From contig CANIAI010000120.1 in assembly GCA_947465275.1 (NCBI GenBank), positions 1 through 7,073 on the forward strand: a DNA stretch of 7,073 bases, read 5' to 3'. This document shows positions 1 to 5,420 of this stretch, in pieces. Every line of letters begins with the position of its first letter. The first letter of the stretch is position 1. The notes below the pieces were generated by a model. The model saw only the letters and a program-made list of their open reading frames with translations. It was not told where the DNA came from and searched no databases. The position numbers and the translations under genes are program-made. The DNA comes from Acidobacteriota bacterium (lineage in GTDB: Bacteria; Acidobacteriota; Vicinamibacteria; Vicinamibacterales; UBA2999).

Positions 1-200
1 GTCGCTCCGCTCGTACCCTGTCGCTCCCCGAGCGCGTAGATCCGGATCCGCTCCCCCGGTTGTCAGGCGCGAGACACGTTCGAGCTGATTCGTGGGTCCG
101 GAAACGCAGGGGCGGAACGCGCTCGGATGAATCGGCTGCGCTCCCGTTCCGGCTCCATGGCTCACGTGTCGCCTGACATCCCCCTGGCATACGCGCCGGC
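1..200. repeat. Left arm of a large imperfect inverted repeat
   Basis: Position x pairs with 681-x along the whole arm, without gaps. By hand I count about 31 mismatches in 200 positions, or about 85% identity. A 57-bp core (107-163, partner 518-574) is perfectly complementary. The match is still running at position 1, so the outer edge lies outside the window. Identity falls off after about position 192, where CGCGCCGGC faces CGCCGGCGC. The arm contains no gene I recognise; open frames across it are typical of random GC-rich DNA. It could be an end of a fold-back mobile element, or two copies of a dispersed repeat in opposite orientation. Confidence 0.9.
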
Positions 201-480
201 TATCCGCGGCGCCCGCCCCCGCCGCGCTCCCTGACGGTCACCCACAGGGCGGCGTGCGGCAGGTGCGCCCGCTGCGCGCGGCACTGCGTGCGCGCAGGGC
301 GTCTGTGCTTCTCGATCGCTCTCCGTGCCCGCATCGCCCTGTGTGACGCGGGCGAGCGCTCCATTGCGCACGGTGAGTCGGAGAACACGCCGCTGGGTCA
401 ATCGTCAGCAGGAGAGCTTGGAGCGAAGCGACGCGTCGAGACGTATGGGCTCGTGGAGGGTGGAGCGGGGGTGCCAGTGG
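201..480. other. Spacer between inverted-repeat arms, no gene found
   Basis: This 280-bp stretch does not continue the palindrome: comparing 201-340 with the reverse complement of 341-480 gives no sustained match. Short open frames cross it on both strands, but they have no family resemblance and no ribosome binding site. The one local structure I see is an 8-bp inverted repeat, CTGCGCGC (272-279) and GCGCGCAG (290-297), around a 10-nt loop. I see no transposase or other cargo gene. Confidence 0.6.
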
Positions 481-680
481 GCGCCGGCGTATGCCAGGCC
501 GGCGGCTGGCGACGCGCGAGCCATGGAGCCGGAACGGGAGCGCAGCCGATTCATCCGAGCGCGTTCCGCCCCTGTGTTCTCGGGCGATGGAATCAGCTCC
601 CCTGTGTCTCGCGCCTGTCAGCCGGGGTAGCGGATCCGGTTCTACGCGCTCGGGGAGCGTCAGGGTGCGAGCGGAGTGAC
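481..680. repeat. Right arm of the large imperfect inverted repeat
   Basis: This is the reverse complement of 1-200 at about 85% identity. The 518-574 core is an exact complement of 107-163. Differences cluster at 579-600 and 481-505, the rest being scattered substitutions without indels. The arm also has CCCTGTGT twice, 30 bp apart (570-577 and 600-607), with a third copy in the spacer at 337-344. Pairing probably continues past 680, but its partner sequence is outside the window. Confidence 0.9.
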
Positions 681-752
681 CGTTCCCGGCCGCAGCATCC
701 GACGGCGCCGGCTGGTGCCCCCGCTCCGCCCCTTCATGGGGTGCTCCAACGG

Positions 753-962
753 CTCGATCTTCGCGTTGACCCCCTCGACTTACGCGAAACAGGGCACGAG
801 TTACGTGAAGAGGGGCTCGATGTTCATGAAAAACCCCTCGCGGCACAGGGTTTGTCGGCCGCGCGACGCGAAGAGGGGCTGGGTCCTGAGCGCGAGGGTG
901 ACGATGCACGGCTTCGAGGCCTCGATGCACGGTTCGGGGGCCTCGATGTTCAGGAATGGCAC
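753..962. repeat. Degenerate 21-bp tandem repeat array, about 10 units
   Basis: Units start at 753, 774, 795, 816, 837, 858, 879, 900, 921 and 942, exactly 21 bp apart. The unit begins with a CTCGATGTTC-like block and ends with a GCGAAGAGGGG-like block. Units 1-4, 9 and 10 are clearest in the first half. Unit 6 matches unit 3 in the second half (CGACGCGAAGAGGGG against TTACGTGAAGAGGGG), exactly 63 bp apart. Units 5 and 7 are strongly decayed. Weak continuation may extend to about 732 and 1025. Because 21 is divisible by 3, each frame reads as heptapeptides (LDLRETG, HELREEG and LDVHEKP in one plus frame). The TTA, ACA, CAT and AAA codons are unlike the GC-rich third positions of neighbouring genes, so I do not call a protein. 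Confidence 0.8.
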
Positions 963-1104
963 GGGAAGTTCGTTCGATTTGTGCCGAAGCACAGCTCGCG
1001 GGTGCTGAGGTCCGAGTTGCGGCTCCTGCGACGCGGGATCCTGTGCAGCGGGCACGTTCTTCATGCAGGACGTCGGGCGTACTCGCAGCGTCGGCGGCAC
1101 CGCA
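963..1104. other. Gene-free stretch between repeat array and citrate synthase promoter
   Basis: At most this holds very weak continuation of the 21-bp phase (963-1025). I see no RNA gene, terminator or convincing -35 element. An in-frame ATG at 1063 would add 19 residues to citrate synthase, but the -10 box at 1105-1110 would then lie inside the coding sequence, so I do not use it. Confidence 0.5.
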
Positions 1105-1110
1105 TATAAG
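1105..1110 (+). promoter_or_regulatory. -10 box (TATAAG) for a leaderless citrate synthase mRNA
   Basis: TATAAG matches the bacterial -10 consensus at five of six positions and ends 9 nt before the ATG at 1120. Transcription normally starts about 7 nt downstream of the hexamer, so the transcript should begin at or 1-3 nt before the start codon. No TTGACA-like -35 element is seen 16-18 bp upstream, and there is no room for a Shine-Dalgarno site. Confidence 0.6.
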
Positions 1111-1119
1111 ATCGTCCGC

Positions 1120-2262
1120 ATGGCAGCACCGGACGCAAAGGCGAAGGGCGGGCTCGAGGACGTCGTCGCGACCTCCTCGGCGATCTGTTGGCTCGACGGC
1201 GACCGCGGCATCCTCGCCTATTGCGGCTACGACATCCACGACCTGGCGCGCTTCGCCACGTTCGAGGAGGTCTGCTACCTGCTGTGGCACCGGCGGCTGC
1301 CGACCCGCGCGGAGCTGGGCGACCTGCAGTCGCAGCTCGCGGCGGCGCGCCCGCTGCCCGAGCCGGTGATTCGGCTGATGCGGATGCTCCCGCCGTCCGA
1401 CGGCATGGACGCGCTCCGCACCCTCACCTCGGCGCTCGCGCACTACGACCGCGAGGCGTCCGACACCTCACCGCAGGCGCAGTACCGCAAGGCGGTCCGC
1501 CTGACGGCGCAGGTCGGCACGATCGTGGCGACCTGGGGACGGCTCCAGGCGGGCGGCGGCGTCATCGACCCCGATCCGGTGATGGGGCACGCGGCGAACT
1601 TCCTCTACATGCTCACGGGACAGCGCCCGAACGGCACCGCCATCAAGGCGTTCGACGTCGCGCTCACGCTGCACGCCGACCACGAGCTGAACGCGTCGAC
1701 GTTCGCGGCGCGCGTCGCGGCGGCCACGCTCACCGACCTCTACTCGGCGGTGGTCGCGGGCATCGGCACGCTCAAGGGGCCGCTGCACGGCGGCGCGAAC
1801 GCCGAAGTGATGAAGATGCTGCTCGAGTTCGGGCAGAACGCGACCCCCGAGCGGGTGGAAGATGCCGTGCGCGCGAAGCTGGCGCGCAAGGAGAAGATCC
1901 CCGGCTTCGGCCACCGCGTCTACACCACCGAAGACCCGCGTGCGACGCACCTGCGGCAGATGTCGAAGGAACTCGGGAAGCGCGCCGGCAACACGGCCTG
2001 GTTCGACATGTCCGAGCGCATCGAGGCGCTCGTGAAGGCCGAGAAGAAGCTGAACCCGAACGTCGACTTCTACTCGGCGTCCACCTACTACACGCTCGGC
2101 ATCCCGGTCGATCTCTACACGCCGATCTTCGCGGTCAGCCGCGTGTCTGGCTGGACGGCGCACGTGCTCGAGCAGTACGCGAACAACCGGCTGATTCGCC
2201 CGCGCGCGGACTACACGGGTCCGCAGTACCCGCAGCGGTTCGTGCCGGTGGAGCAGCGGTAG
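1120..2262 (+). CDS. gltA: Citrate synthase (possibly 2-methylcitrate synthase)
   Basis: This 380-residue cytoplasmic enzyme condenses acetyl-CoA with oxaloacetate to citrate, the entry step of the TCA cycle. The short length is that of the type I (dimeric, Gram-positive/archaeal-like) family. The catalytic residues are visible: His223 in PLHGGAN, His265 in PGFGHRVY and Asp316 in NVDFYS. Other conserved blocks are HADHELNAST (185-194), RVSGWTAHVLEQ (341-352) and NNRLIRPRADYTGP (355-368). I chose the start at 1120 because the conserved region begins soon after it and a -10 box lies just upstream. The gene stands alone and converges on the 2278-2565 gene, with a 15-nt gap. This subfamily includes 2-methylcitrate synthases of propionate degradation. 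No prpB or prpD neighbour is present, so citrate synthase is the simpler reading. Confidence 0.95.
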   Translation: MAAPDAKAKGGLEDVVATSSAICWLDGDRGILAYCGYDIHDLARFATFEEVCYLLWHRRLPTRAELGDLQSQLAAARPLPEPVIRLMRMLPPSDGMDALRTLTSALAHYDREASDTSPQAQYRKAVRLTAQVGTIVATWGRLQAGGGVIDPDPVMGHAANFLYMLTGQRPNGTAIKAFDVALTLHADHELNASTFAARVAAATLTDLYSAVVAGIGTLKGPLHGGANAEVMKMLLEFGQNATPERVEDAVRAKLARKEKIPGFGHRVYTTEDPRATHLRQMSKELGKRAGNTAWFDMSERIEALVKAEKKLNPNVDFYSASTYYTLGIPVDLYTPIFAVSRVSGWTAHVLEQYANNRLIRPRADYTGPQYPQRFVPVEQR

Positions 2263-2267
2263 GACAA

Positions 2268-2295
2268 CGGAAGTCGCTTACTCGGCAAGCTTCCG
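2268..2295. terminator. Possible hairpin between convergent genes
   Basis: CGGAA (2268-2272) pairs with TTCCG (2291-2295), and GCTT (2276-2279) with AAGC (2287-2290). This gives a 9-bp stem with a 3-nt bulge and a 7-nt loop. It sits where the citrate synthase and the minus-strand small gene converge, so a bidirectional stop is plausible. There is no clear T-tract on either side, and the hairpin overlaps the last codons of the small gene. Confidence 0.3.
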
Positions 2296-2565
2296 AAGGG
2301 CGTCTCGATACCTATCAGCCGCTTTGGCCGCCACGTCGAGGCTCCGTTCTGTCTCGGCGAACCGGTCGAGCCGCTGATAGAGCTCCGCGTTTCTGCGAAT
2401 CACGTCCTCGCTCACCTGAGCAAAGCGCGCGTCATTCCCGGCCAGCAGGTCTGAAAGAAGAGCCTGCGCTAGTGCGGACATGGAGATGCCGAGCTGGTCG
2501 GCTTCCTGCCGCAGCTTCTCCTCCGCGTGCCCTGTGATGTCGAAGGTCAGAGTCACATCAGCCAT
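2278..2565 (-). CDS. Small ribbon-helix-helix-like protein, possible orphan antitoxin
   Basis: This is a 95-residue protein of uncertain function. The N-terminus DVTLTFDI (3-10) looks like the single DNA-contacting beta strand of a ribbon-helix-helix protein. Two predicted helices follow (about 12-25 and 28-42, with GISMSALAQALLSDLLA). The rest is charged and helical, including SEDVIRRNAELYQRLDRF (52-69), a tail style seen in antitoxin-like proteins. Its ATG lies 3 nt after the stop of the amidohydrolase gene (TAG-ACA-ATG), so it is probably co-transcribed and perhaps translated by reinitiation. No strong Shine-Dalgarno is present. No toxin is adjacent: downstream is the convergent citrate synthase. 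It may be an orphan antitoxin or a small DNA-binding regulator; the fold is inferred from pattern only. Confidence 0.75.
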   Translation of the reverse strand: MADVTLTFDITGHAEEKLRQEADQLGISMSALAQALLSDLLAGNDARFAQVSEDVIRRNAELYQRLDRFAETERSLDVAAKAADRYRDALRKLAE

Positions 2566-2568
2566 TGT

Positions 2569-4338
2569 CTACCCGCCGTGGACGACCTTGCCGTCCACGA
2601 TCGTCATCGCCGCCTTGATGCGCCGGATCTCTGCCTCGGGGACGGTGAAGTAGTCGCGGTCGAGCACGACGAGGTCGGCGAGGCGCCCGGGCTCGAGGCT
2701 GCCGAGGCGGTCCTCCATCTTCAGGTGCCACGCGCTCTCGCGCGTCCGCAGCCGCAGGGCCTCTTCACGCGTGAGCGACTCGCCAGGATTCACCTGCTGA
2801 TCGTAGGTGTTGAGTCCGGTCACGACGAAGTGCAGGTGCCGCCACGGGTTCAGCGGCGAGATGTGCGTCGCGTTGCTGAAGAGGCTCTTGCGGATCGGAT
2901 GCTGGTTGATCGTCCGGAACGCGTGCCCGACGACCACCGACGCGTCACGTGAGTTCACCCAGTTGTTCGCCGCGAGCTGGATGCTGCAGTTCAGCGCGTG
3001 CAGCCGGTCGAGCATCGCCGTCGTCACCCAGCCGACGCCGCTCCCGAGAAGATTGACGTTCCAACGAAGCCTGGTGATGTCGACCTCGCGGTTGAGCGCC
3101 TCGAGCTGCTCGACGAGCTGCGCGAGCGCGGGGGCGTTGCCCGCATCGTTGTCGCACCGCCATCCCGCTTCGGCGACGAGCCGCTGCGCGGCACGCGTCT
3201 GCGCGACTTCCGCGGCGGGCGCCGGCCACTCACCGATCCCCGCGTTGCGGAACATGTCGTCGCCGAAGTACGGCAGCGCGTTCCGCAGGTAGGCCTTCAG
3301 CATCGCGTTGTCATCGCGCTCGGCGAAGCAGGTGAAGTCCATCTGCACCCGCATCGGGAGCCGCCCCTCGTTGTAGACGGCGTTCCACGGGTCACGCAGC
3401 CGATACGGGTCGACCGCGGCCGAGCCCTGACGCGGATTCAGCGGCGCGAGCGAGTAGATGGTCGACTTGTCGAGCCAGGTGGTGACGCCGACCGAGGTCG
3501 AGTAGTTGGCCGTGCGAATCGCGTTGCGCTTGCGGTCGTCGAACGTCTGCAGCCGGCGGAGCAGGTAGAGCGCGCTCATCGACGGCCCGCCCATCGCGGC
3601 GGTCGACACGCCGATCGCTCCGTCAGCGGCGACGTGCACCGGCACGTAGTCGGGATGCGGCGCCGCGCCCGCGTCGGCGGCGTCGAAGAAGCGCTTGCCG
3701 ACGCTGTTGGTGATGGCGGGGCCGTTGAATCCCTGGAAGAGGAAGACCGGGCGGTCGGGGACCGCGTCGTCCAGCTCGCGCAGGGTGGGGAAGCGATGCT
3801 CGGCCCAGAGGTTCGGGTTGGCCGCGCCAATCGCGGTGAGCCACTGCCCGTCGGGCAGGTCCTTCCGCTGCGCGGCCAGCATCTCCTGCACCTCGCGGAT
3901 GTTCGCGGCGCTCTCGAGTTCGAGCACGTGCCAGCCGGGACGGTCAGCCGTGTCGAGGCCGTGCAGGTGCGTCTCGATGATGCCGGGAACGACCGTGCGT
4001 CCGCGGAGGTCCATGACGCGGGTGCCGGCGGCGGCCGCATTTGCCTGTGCCGCTGTTCGCGCCGCCTGTGCCCCTGCGCCACGCGCGGGCGCGGTGCCGA
4101 CGCTGGTGATGCGGCCCCGGCGAATCGTCACGCTGTTCGCGACCGTGTTGCGCGCGTCGAGCGTGTGGATGCGCCCGTTGACGAGGATCAGGTCGTCCGG
4201 CGCCGCGGGAGCCGGTGCCTGGCCACGGCCCCGCCCCTGCGCGAGCGCATCGTCAGGGGGCAGCGCACCCGAGGCGAGCCCGAGGCCCGCAGCGGCGGCG
4301 GTGCCGAGGAAGGAGCGTCGCGACAGGGGAGTCGACAT
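2569..4338 (-). CDS. Tat-exported amidohydrolase, YtcJ/Amidohydro_3-like
   Basis: This 589-residue protein is probably a periplasmic or exported hydrolase with an unknown substrate. It starts with a twin-arginine signal (SRRSFLG, 6-12), a hydrophobic Ala/Gly stretch and a likely cleavage site after ALA (31-33). The amidohydrolase N-domain strands follow (LILVNGRIHTLDA, 50-62), interrupted by an Ala-rich low-complexity insert (83-105). Then come TVVPGIIETHLHG (115-127) with the metal-binding His124-x-His126, GVTTWLDKS (284-292), and a typical C-terminus with LTREEAL (522-528), GSLEPGRLADLVVLDRDYF (546-564) and TIVDGKVVHGG. The later histidine ligands usual in this family are not obvious: the equivalent regions read CDNDAGNA (395-402) and RWNVNLLG (425-432). 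I chose the start for its Tat signal and the -10-like box 8 nt upstream. It lies 45 nt downstream of the toxin gene and 3 nt before the small RHH-like gene. Confidence 0.9.
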   Translation of the reverse strand: MSTPLSRRSFLGTAAAAGLGLASGALPPDDALAQGRGRGQAPAPAAPDDLILVNGRIHTLDARNTVANSVTIRRGRITSVGTAPARGAGAQAARTAAQANAAAAGTRVMDLRGRTVVPGIIETHLHGLDTADRPGWHVLELESAANIREVQEMLAAQRKDLPDGQWLTAIGAANPNLWAEHRFPTLRELDDAVPDRPVFLFQGFNGPAITNSVGKRFFDAADAGAAPHPDYVPVHVAADGAIGVSTAAMGGPSMSALYLLRRLQTFDDRKRNAIRTANYSTSVGVTTWLDKSTIYSLAPLNPRQGSAAVDPYRLRDPWNAVYNEGRLPMRVQMDFTCFAERDDNAMLKAYLRNALPYFGDDMFRNAGIGEWPAPAAEVAQTRAAQRLVAEAGWRCDNDAGNAPALAQLVEQLEALNREVDITRLRWNVNLLGSGVGWVTTAMLDRLHALNCSIQLAANNWVNSRDASVVVGHAFRTINQHPIRKSLFSNATHISPLNPWRHLHFVVTGLNTYDQQVNPGESLTREEALRLRTRESAWHLKMEDRLGSLEPGRLADLVVLDRDYFTVPEAEIRRIKAAMTIVDGKVVHGG

Positions 4339-4346
4339 GGCGCGGG

Positions 4347-4352
4347 ATGGTA
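4347..4352 (-). promoter_or_regulatory. -10-like box (TACCAT) before the amidohydrolase
   Basis: On the minus strand TACCAT fits the TANNNT core of a -10 element and ends 8 nt before the ATG at 4338, again pointing to a leaderless or near-leaderless start. No Shine-Dalgarno or clear -35 box is seen. It lies in the 45-nt gap after the toxin gene, so the amidohydrolase may be transcribed separately from the toxin-antitoxin pair. The match is only four of six, so this is tentative. Confidence 0.35.
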
Positions 4353-4383
4353 GCAGAGGAGCCCTCGGCGAGATGGCCGGTTC

Positions 4384-4698
4384 TCAGGAGACCCGATGCT
4401 GCCAATAGCCCGGACTTCGACGGTCGTGGGCGACCGCCAGCACCCGCAGCTCCGTCTCGGACTGCAGGTAGATGATGTGAAAAGGGAAGCGCTTCACCGG
4501 TAGGCGGCGCACCTGAAGATCGACGGGCACCCCGTTGACGGCTGCGCCAGACGTGGGGAAAGCAAGCACCTGTTCTATCGAAGCGTCAACCGCTTGCAGG
4601 AACTCGAGCCCGAGCCCCCGGCGCCGGTCTTCGTACCACCGCGCCGCCTCGCTGTACTCGACGTCGGCTTCGCGCTCGAAGCGGACGGGTAGACTCAC
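4384..4698 (-). CDS. ParE/RelE-family toxin
   Basis: This is a 104-residue toxin of the ParE/RelE superfamily, type II toxin-antitoxin. ParE members poison DNA gyrase and RelE members cleave mRNA; the sequence does not decide between them, though the pattern is closer to ParE. Family marks are an N-terminal helix region (EADVEYSEAARWYEDRR, 10-26), GLEFLQAVDASIEQVLAFP (30-48), the core strands RRLPVKRFPFHIIYL (64-78), and the C-terminal LRVLAVAHDRRSPGYW (84-99) with its typical H-x-R-R-x-P-x-Y-W ending. The start codon is GTG and overlaps the antitoxin stop codon by 4 bp (GTGA), which implies translational coupling. The length is normal and there is no sign of decay, so the toxin is probably functional. 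Confidence 0.92.
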   Translation of the reverse strand: MSLPVRFEREADVEYSEAARWYEDRRRGLGLEFLQAVDASIEQVLAFPTSGAAVNGVPVDLQVRRLPVKRFPFHIIYLQSETELRVLAVAHDRRSPGYWQHRVS

Positions 4699-4940
4699 CG
4701 CCTGAGCAGGCCGGCCCGGGCGCGGGCCTGCGCATCTTGCCAGGAAACGCCCTCCGATTCACCGGCAATAACTCGGCGAGCCCGACGCTCGATTTCAGTG
4801 GCCCACGCGGCCTGCACGTCGTCGGGGTTCTCGCCGCCGTCCCCGTCGAGGCTGGCCAGCAGTTCGGCGGCGACATCGGCCCGCTCGTCCACCGGCAGGG
4901 TCAGAGCGTCCTGAAGCACTTGCTGCGCCCGGGAGGTCAT
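4695..4940 (-). CDS. Antitoxin, addiction-module (Unstab_antitox) family
   Basis: This 81-residue antitoxin should bind and neutralise the ParE-type toxin encoded directly after it. It fits the short putative addiction module component family. The N-terminal helix contains ALTLPVDERADVAAELLASLDG (12-33), an acidic linker (DGGENPDDVQAAW, 34-46) follows, and then the toxin-binding helix with EIERRARRVIAGESEGVSWQDAQARARA (49-76). The first gene of the pair is the antitoxin, the normal order for this family. Its ATG at 4940 lies 6 nt after a -10-like box, and short CACC repeats lie just upstream, a likely site for autoregulation by the antitoxin-toxin complex. It is divergent from the VOC gene across a 54-nt gap. 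Confidence 0.9.
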   Translation of the reverse strand: MTSRAQQVLQDALTLPVDERADVAAELLASLDGDGGENPDDVQAAWATEIERRARRVIAGESEGVSWQDAQARARAGLLRR

Positions 4941-4946
4941 GGTGGG

Positions 4947-4952
4947 ATCTTA
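4947..4952 (-). promoter_or_regulatory. -10-like box (TAAGAT) of the toxin-antitoxin operon
   Basis: On the minus strand TAAGAT fits TANNNT with A at position 5 and ends 6 nt before the antitoxin ATG, so the transcript should start at or next to the A of the start codon. The box is flanked by an inverted GGTG/CACC pair (4941-4944 and 4953-4956), so a protein bound there would block it. No -35 consensus is visible. Confidence 0.5.
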
Positions 4953-4979
4953 CACCTCTGGCCACCGGCTACACCGGTG
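4953..4979. promoter_or_regulatory. Candidate operator: phased CACC repeats
   Basis: CACC occurs at 4953, 4963 and 4972, that is 10 and 9 bp apart or about one helical turn. The last two copies extend to CACCGG, and the final one forms the 8-bp palindrome CACCGGTG (4972-4979). The repeats sit between the divergent antitoxin and VOC genes and next to the antitoxin -10 box. This is what an autoregulatory toxin-antitoxin operator could look like. CACC-rich words are common in GC-rich DNA, so the call is provisional. Confidence 0.4.
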
Positions 4980-4994
4980 CTGTCATGAGCCTCC

Positions 4995-5420
4995 ATGGCA
5001 CCACACCTCCGCGTCGCCCGCCCCGTCACCGACGTCCTCCGCACCGACGCGATGTATCGCGCGGGCCTCGGCCTCAGCCGCGTCGGCTCGTTCTTCAACC
5101 ACGGGGGGTTCGACGGCGTGATGCTCGGCACGCCCGGCGGTGCGTACCACTTCGAGTTCACGTACTGCCGCACGCATCCGGTGCCGCCGACGCCGACGGC
5201 TGAGGATCTGCTCGTGTTCTACGTCCCGGACGAGGCTGATTGGCAGGCCCGCTGCGAGGCGATGCTGGCGGCGGGGTTCGTCCAGGTGCCGTCACTGAAC
5301 CCCTGGTGGGACGCGCGTGGCCGGACGTTCGCCGACCACGACGGCTATCGGGTCGTCATCGAGCGGGCGGCGTGGACAAGCGTCACCCGCCCGCCTCGGC
5401 CTTCTGCGCCGCCGCAATGA
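4995..5420 (+). CDS. VOC (glyoxalase/bleomycin-resistance fold) family protein
   Basis: This is a 141-residue cytoplasmic protein of the vicinal oxygen chelate superfamily. Substrate is unknown: members include glyoxalases, extradiol dioxygenases and antibiotic-binding proteins. It follows the small YycE-like pattern in order: HLRVARPVTDVLRTDAMYRAG (4-24), then LGLSRVGSF (25-33) and HGGFDGVMLGTPG (36-48), YHFEFTYCRTHPVPPTPT (51-68), DLLVFYVPD (71-79), then AAGFVQVPSLNPWW (92-105) and the closing RTFADHDGYRVVIERAAW (110-127). His4, Glu54 and Glu123 are possible metal ligands in the fold, but this is inference. The Pro-rich tail (132-141) lies in the overlap with the convergent TPR gene. There is no Shine-Dalgarno. 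A weak TGTCAT lies 8 nt upstream. Confidence 0.88.
   Translation: MAPHLRVARPVTDVLRTDAMYRAGLGLSRVGSFFNHGGFDGVMLGTPGGAYHFEFTYCRTHPVPPTPTAEDLLVFYVPDEADWQARCEAMLAAGFVQVPSLNPWWDARGRTFADHDGYRVVIERAAWTSVTRPPRPSAPPQ

Noticed and set aside
570..607. CCCTGTGT repeated at 30-bp spacing
   Set aside because: It occurs twice in the right arm and once in the spacer, but is not kept in the left arm. This is too short and too common to call a repeat family.
753..1025. CRISPR array
   Set aside because: The 21-bp units are contiguous and degenerate throughout, with no alternation of conserved repeats and unique spacers, and no cas genes are nearby.
288..1109. 273-residue plus-strand open frame across the repeat region
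   Set aside because: It crosses half of the inverted repeat, the 21-bp array and the citrate synthase -10 box. It has no family resemblance, no Shine-Dalgarno, and codon use unlike the neighbours. Long open frames are expected by chance at this GC content.
1063..1119. Upstream in-frame ATG that would add 19 residues to citrate synthase
   Set aside because: The extension would contain the -10 box at 1105-1110 and shows no family conservation. The start at 1120 fits the family better.
238..1443. 401-residue minus-strand open frame
   Set aside because: It runs antisense to the first part of citrate synthase and through the repeats. Its composition is rich in Arg, His and Pro, typical of a shadow frame.
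2998..4353. 451-residue plus-strand open frame opposite the amidohydrolase
   Set aside because: It is the antisense shadow of a clearly recognised gene.
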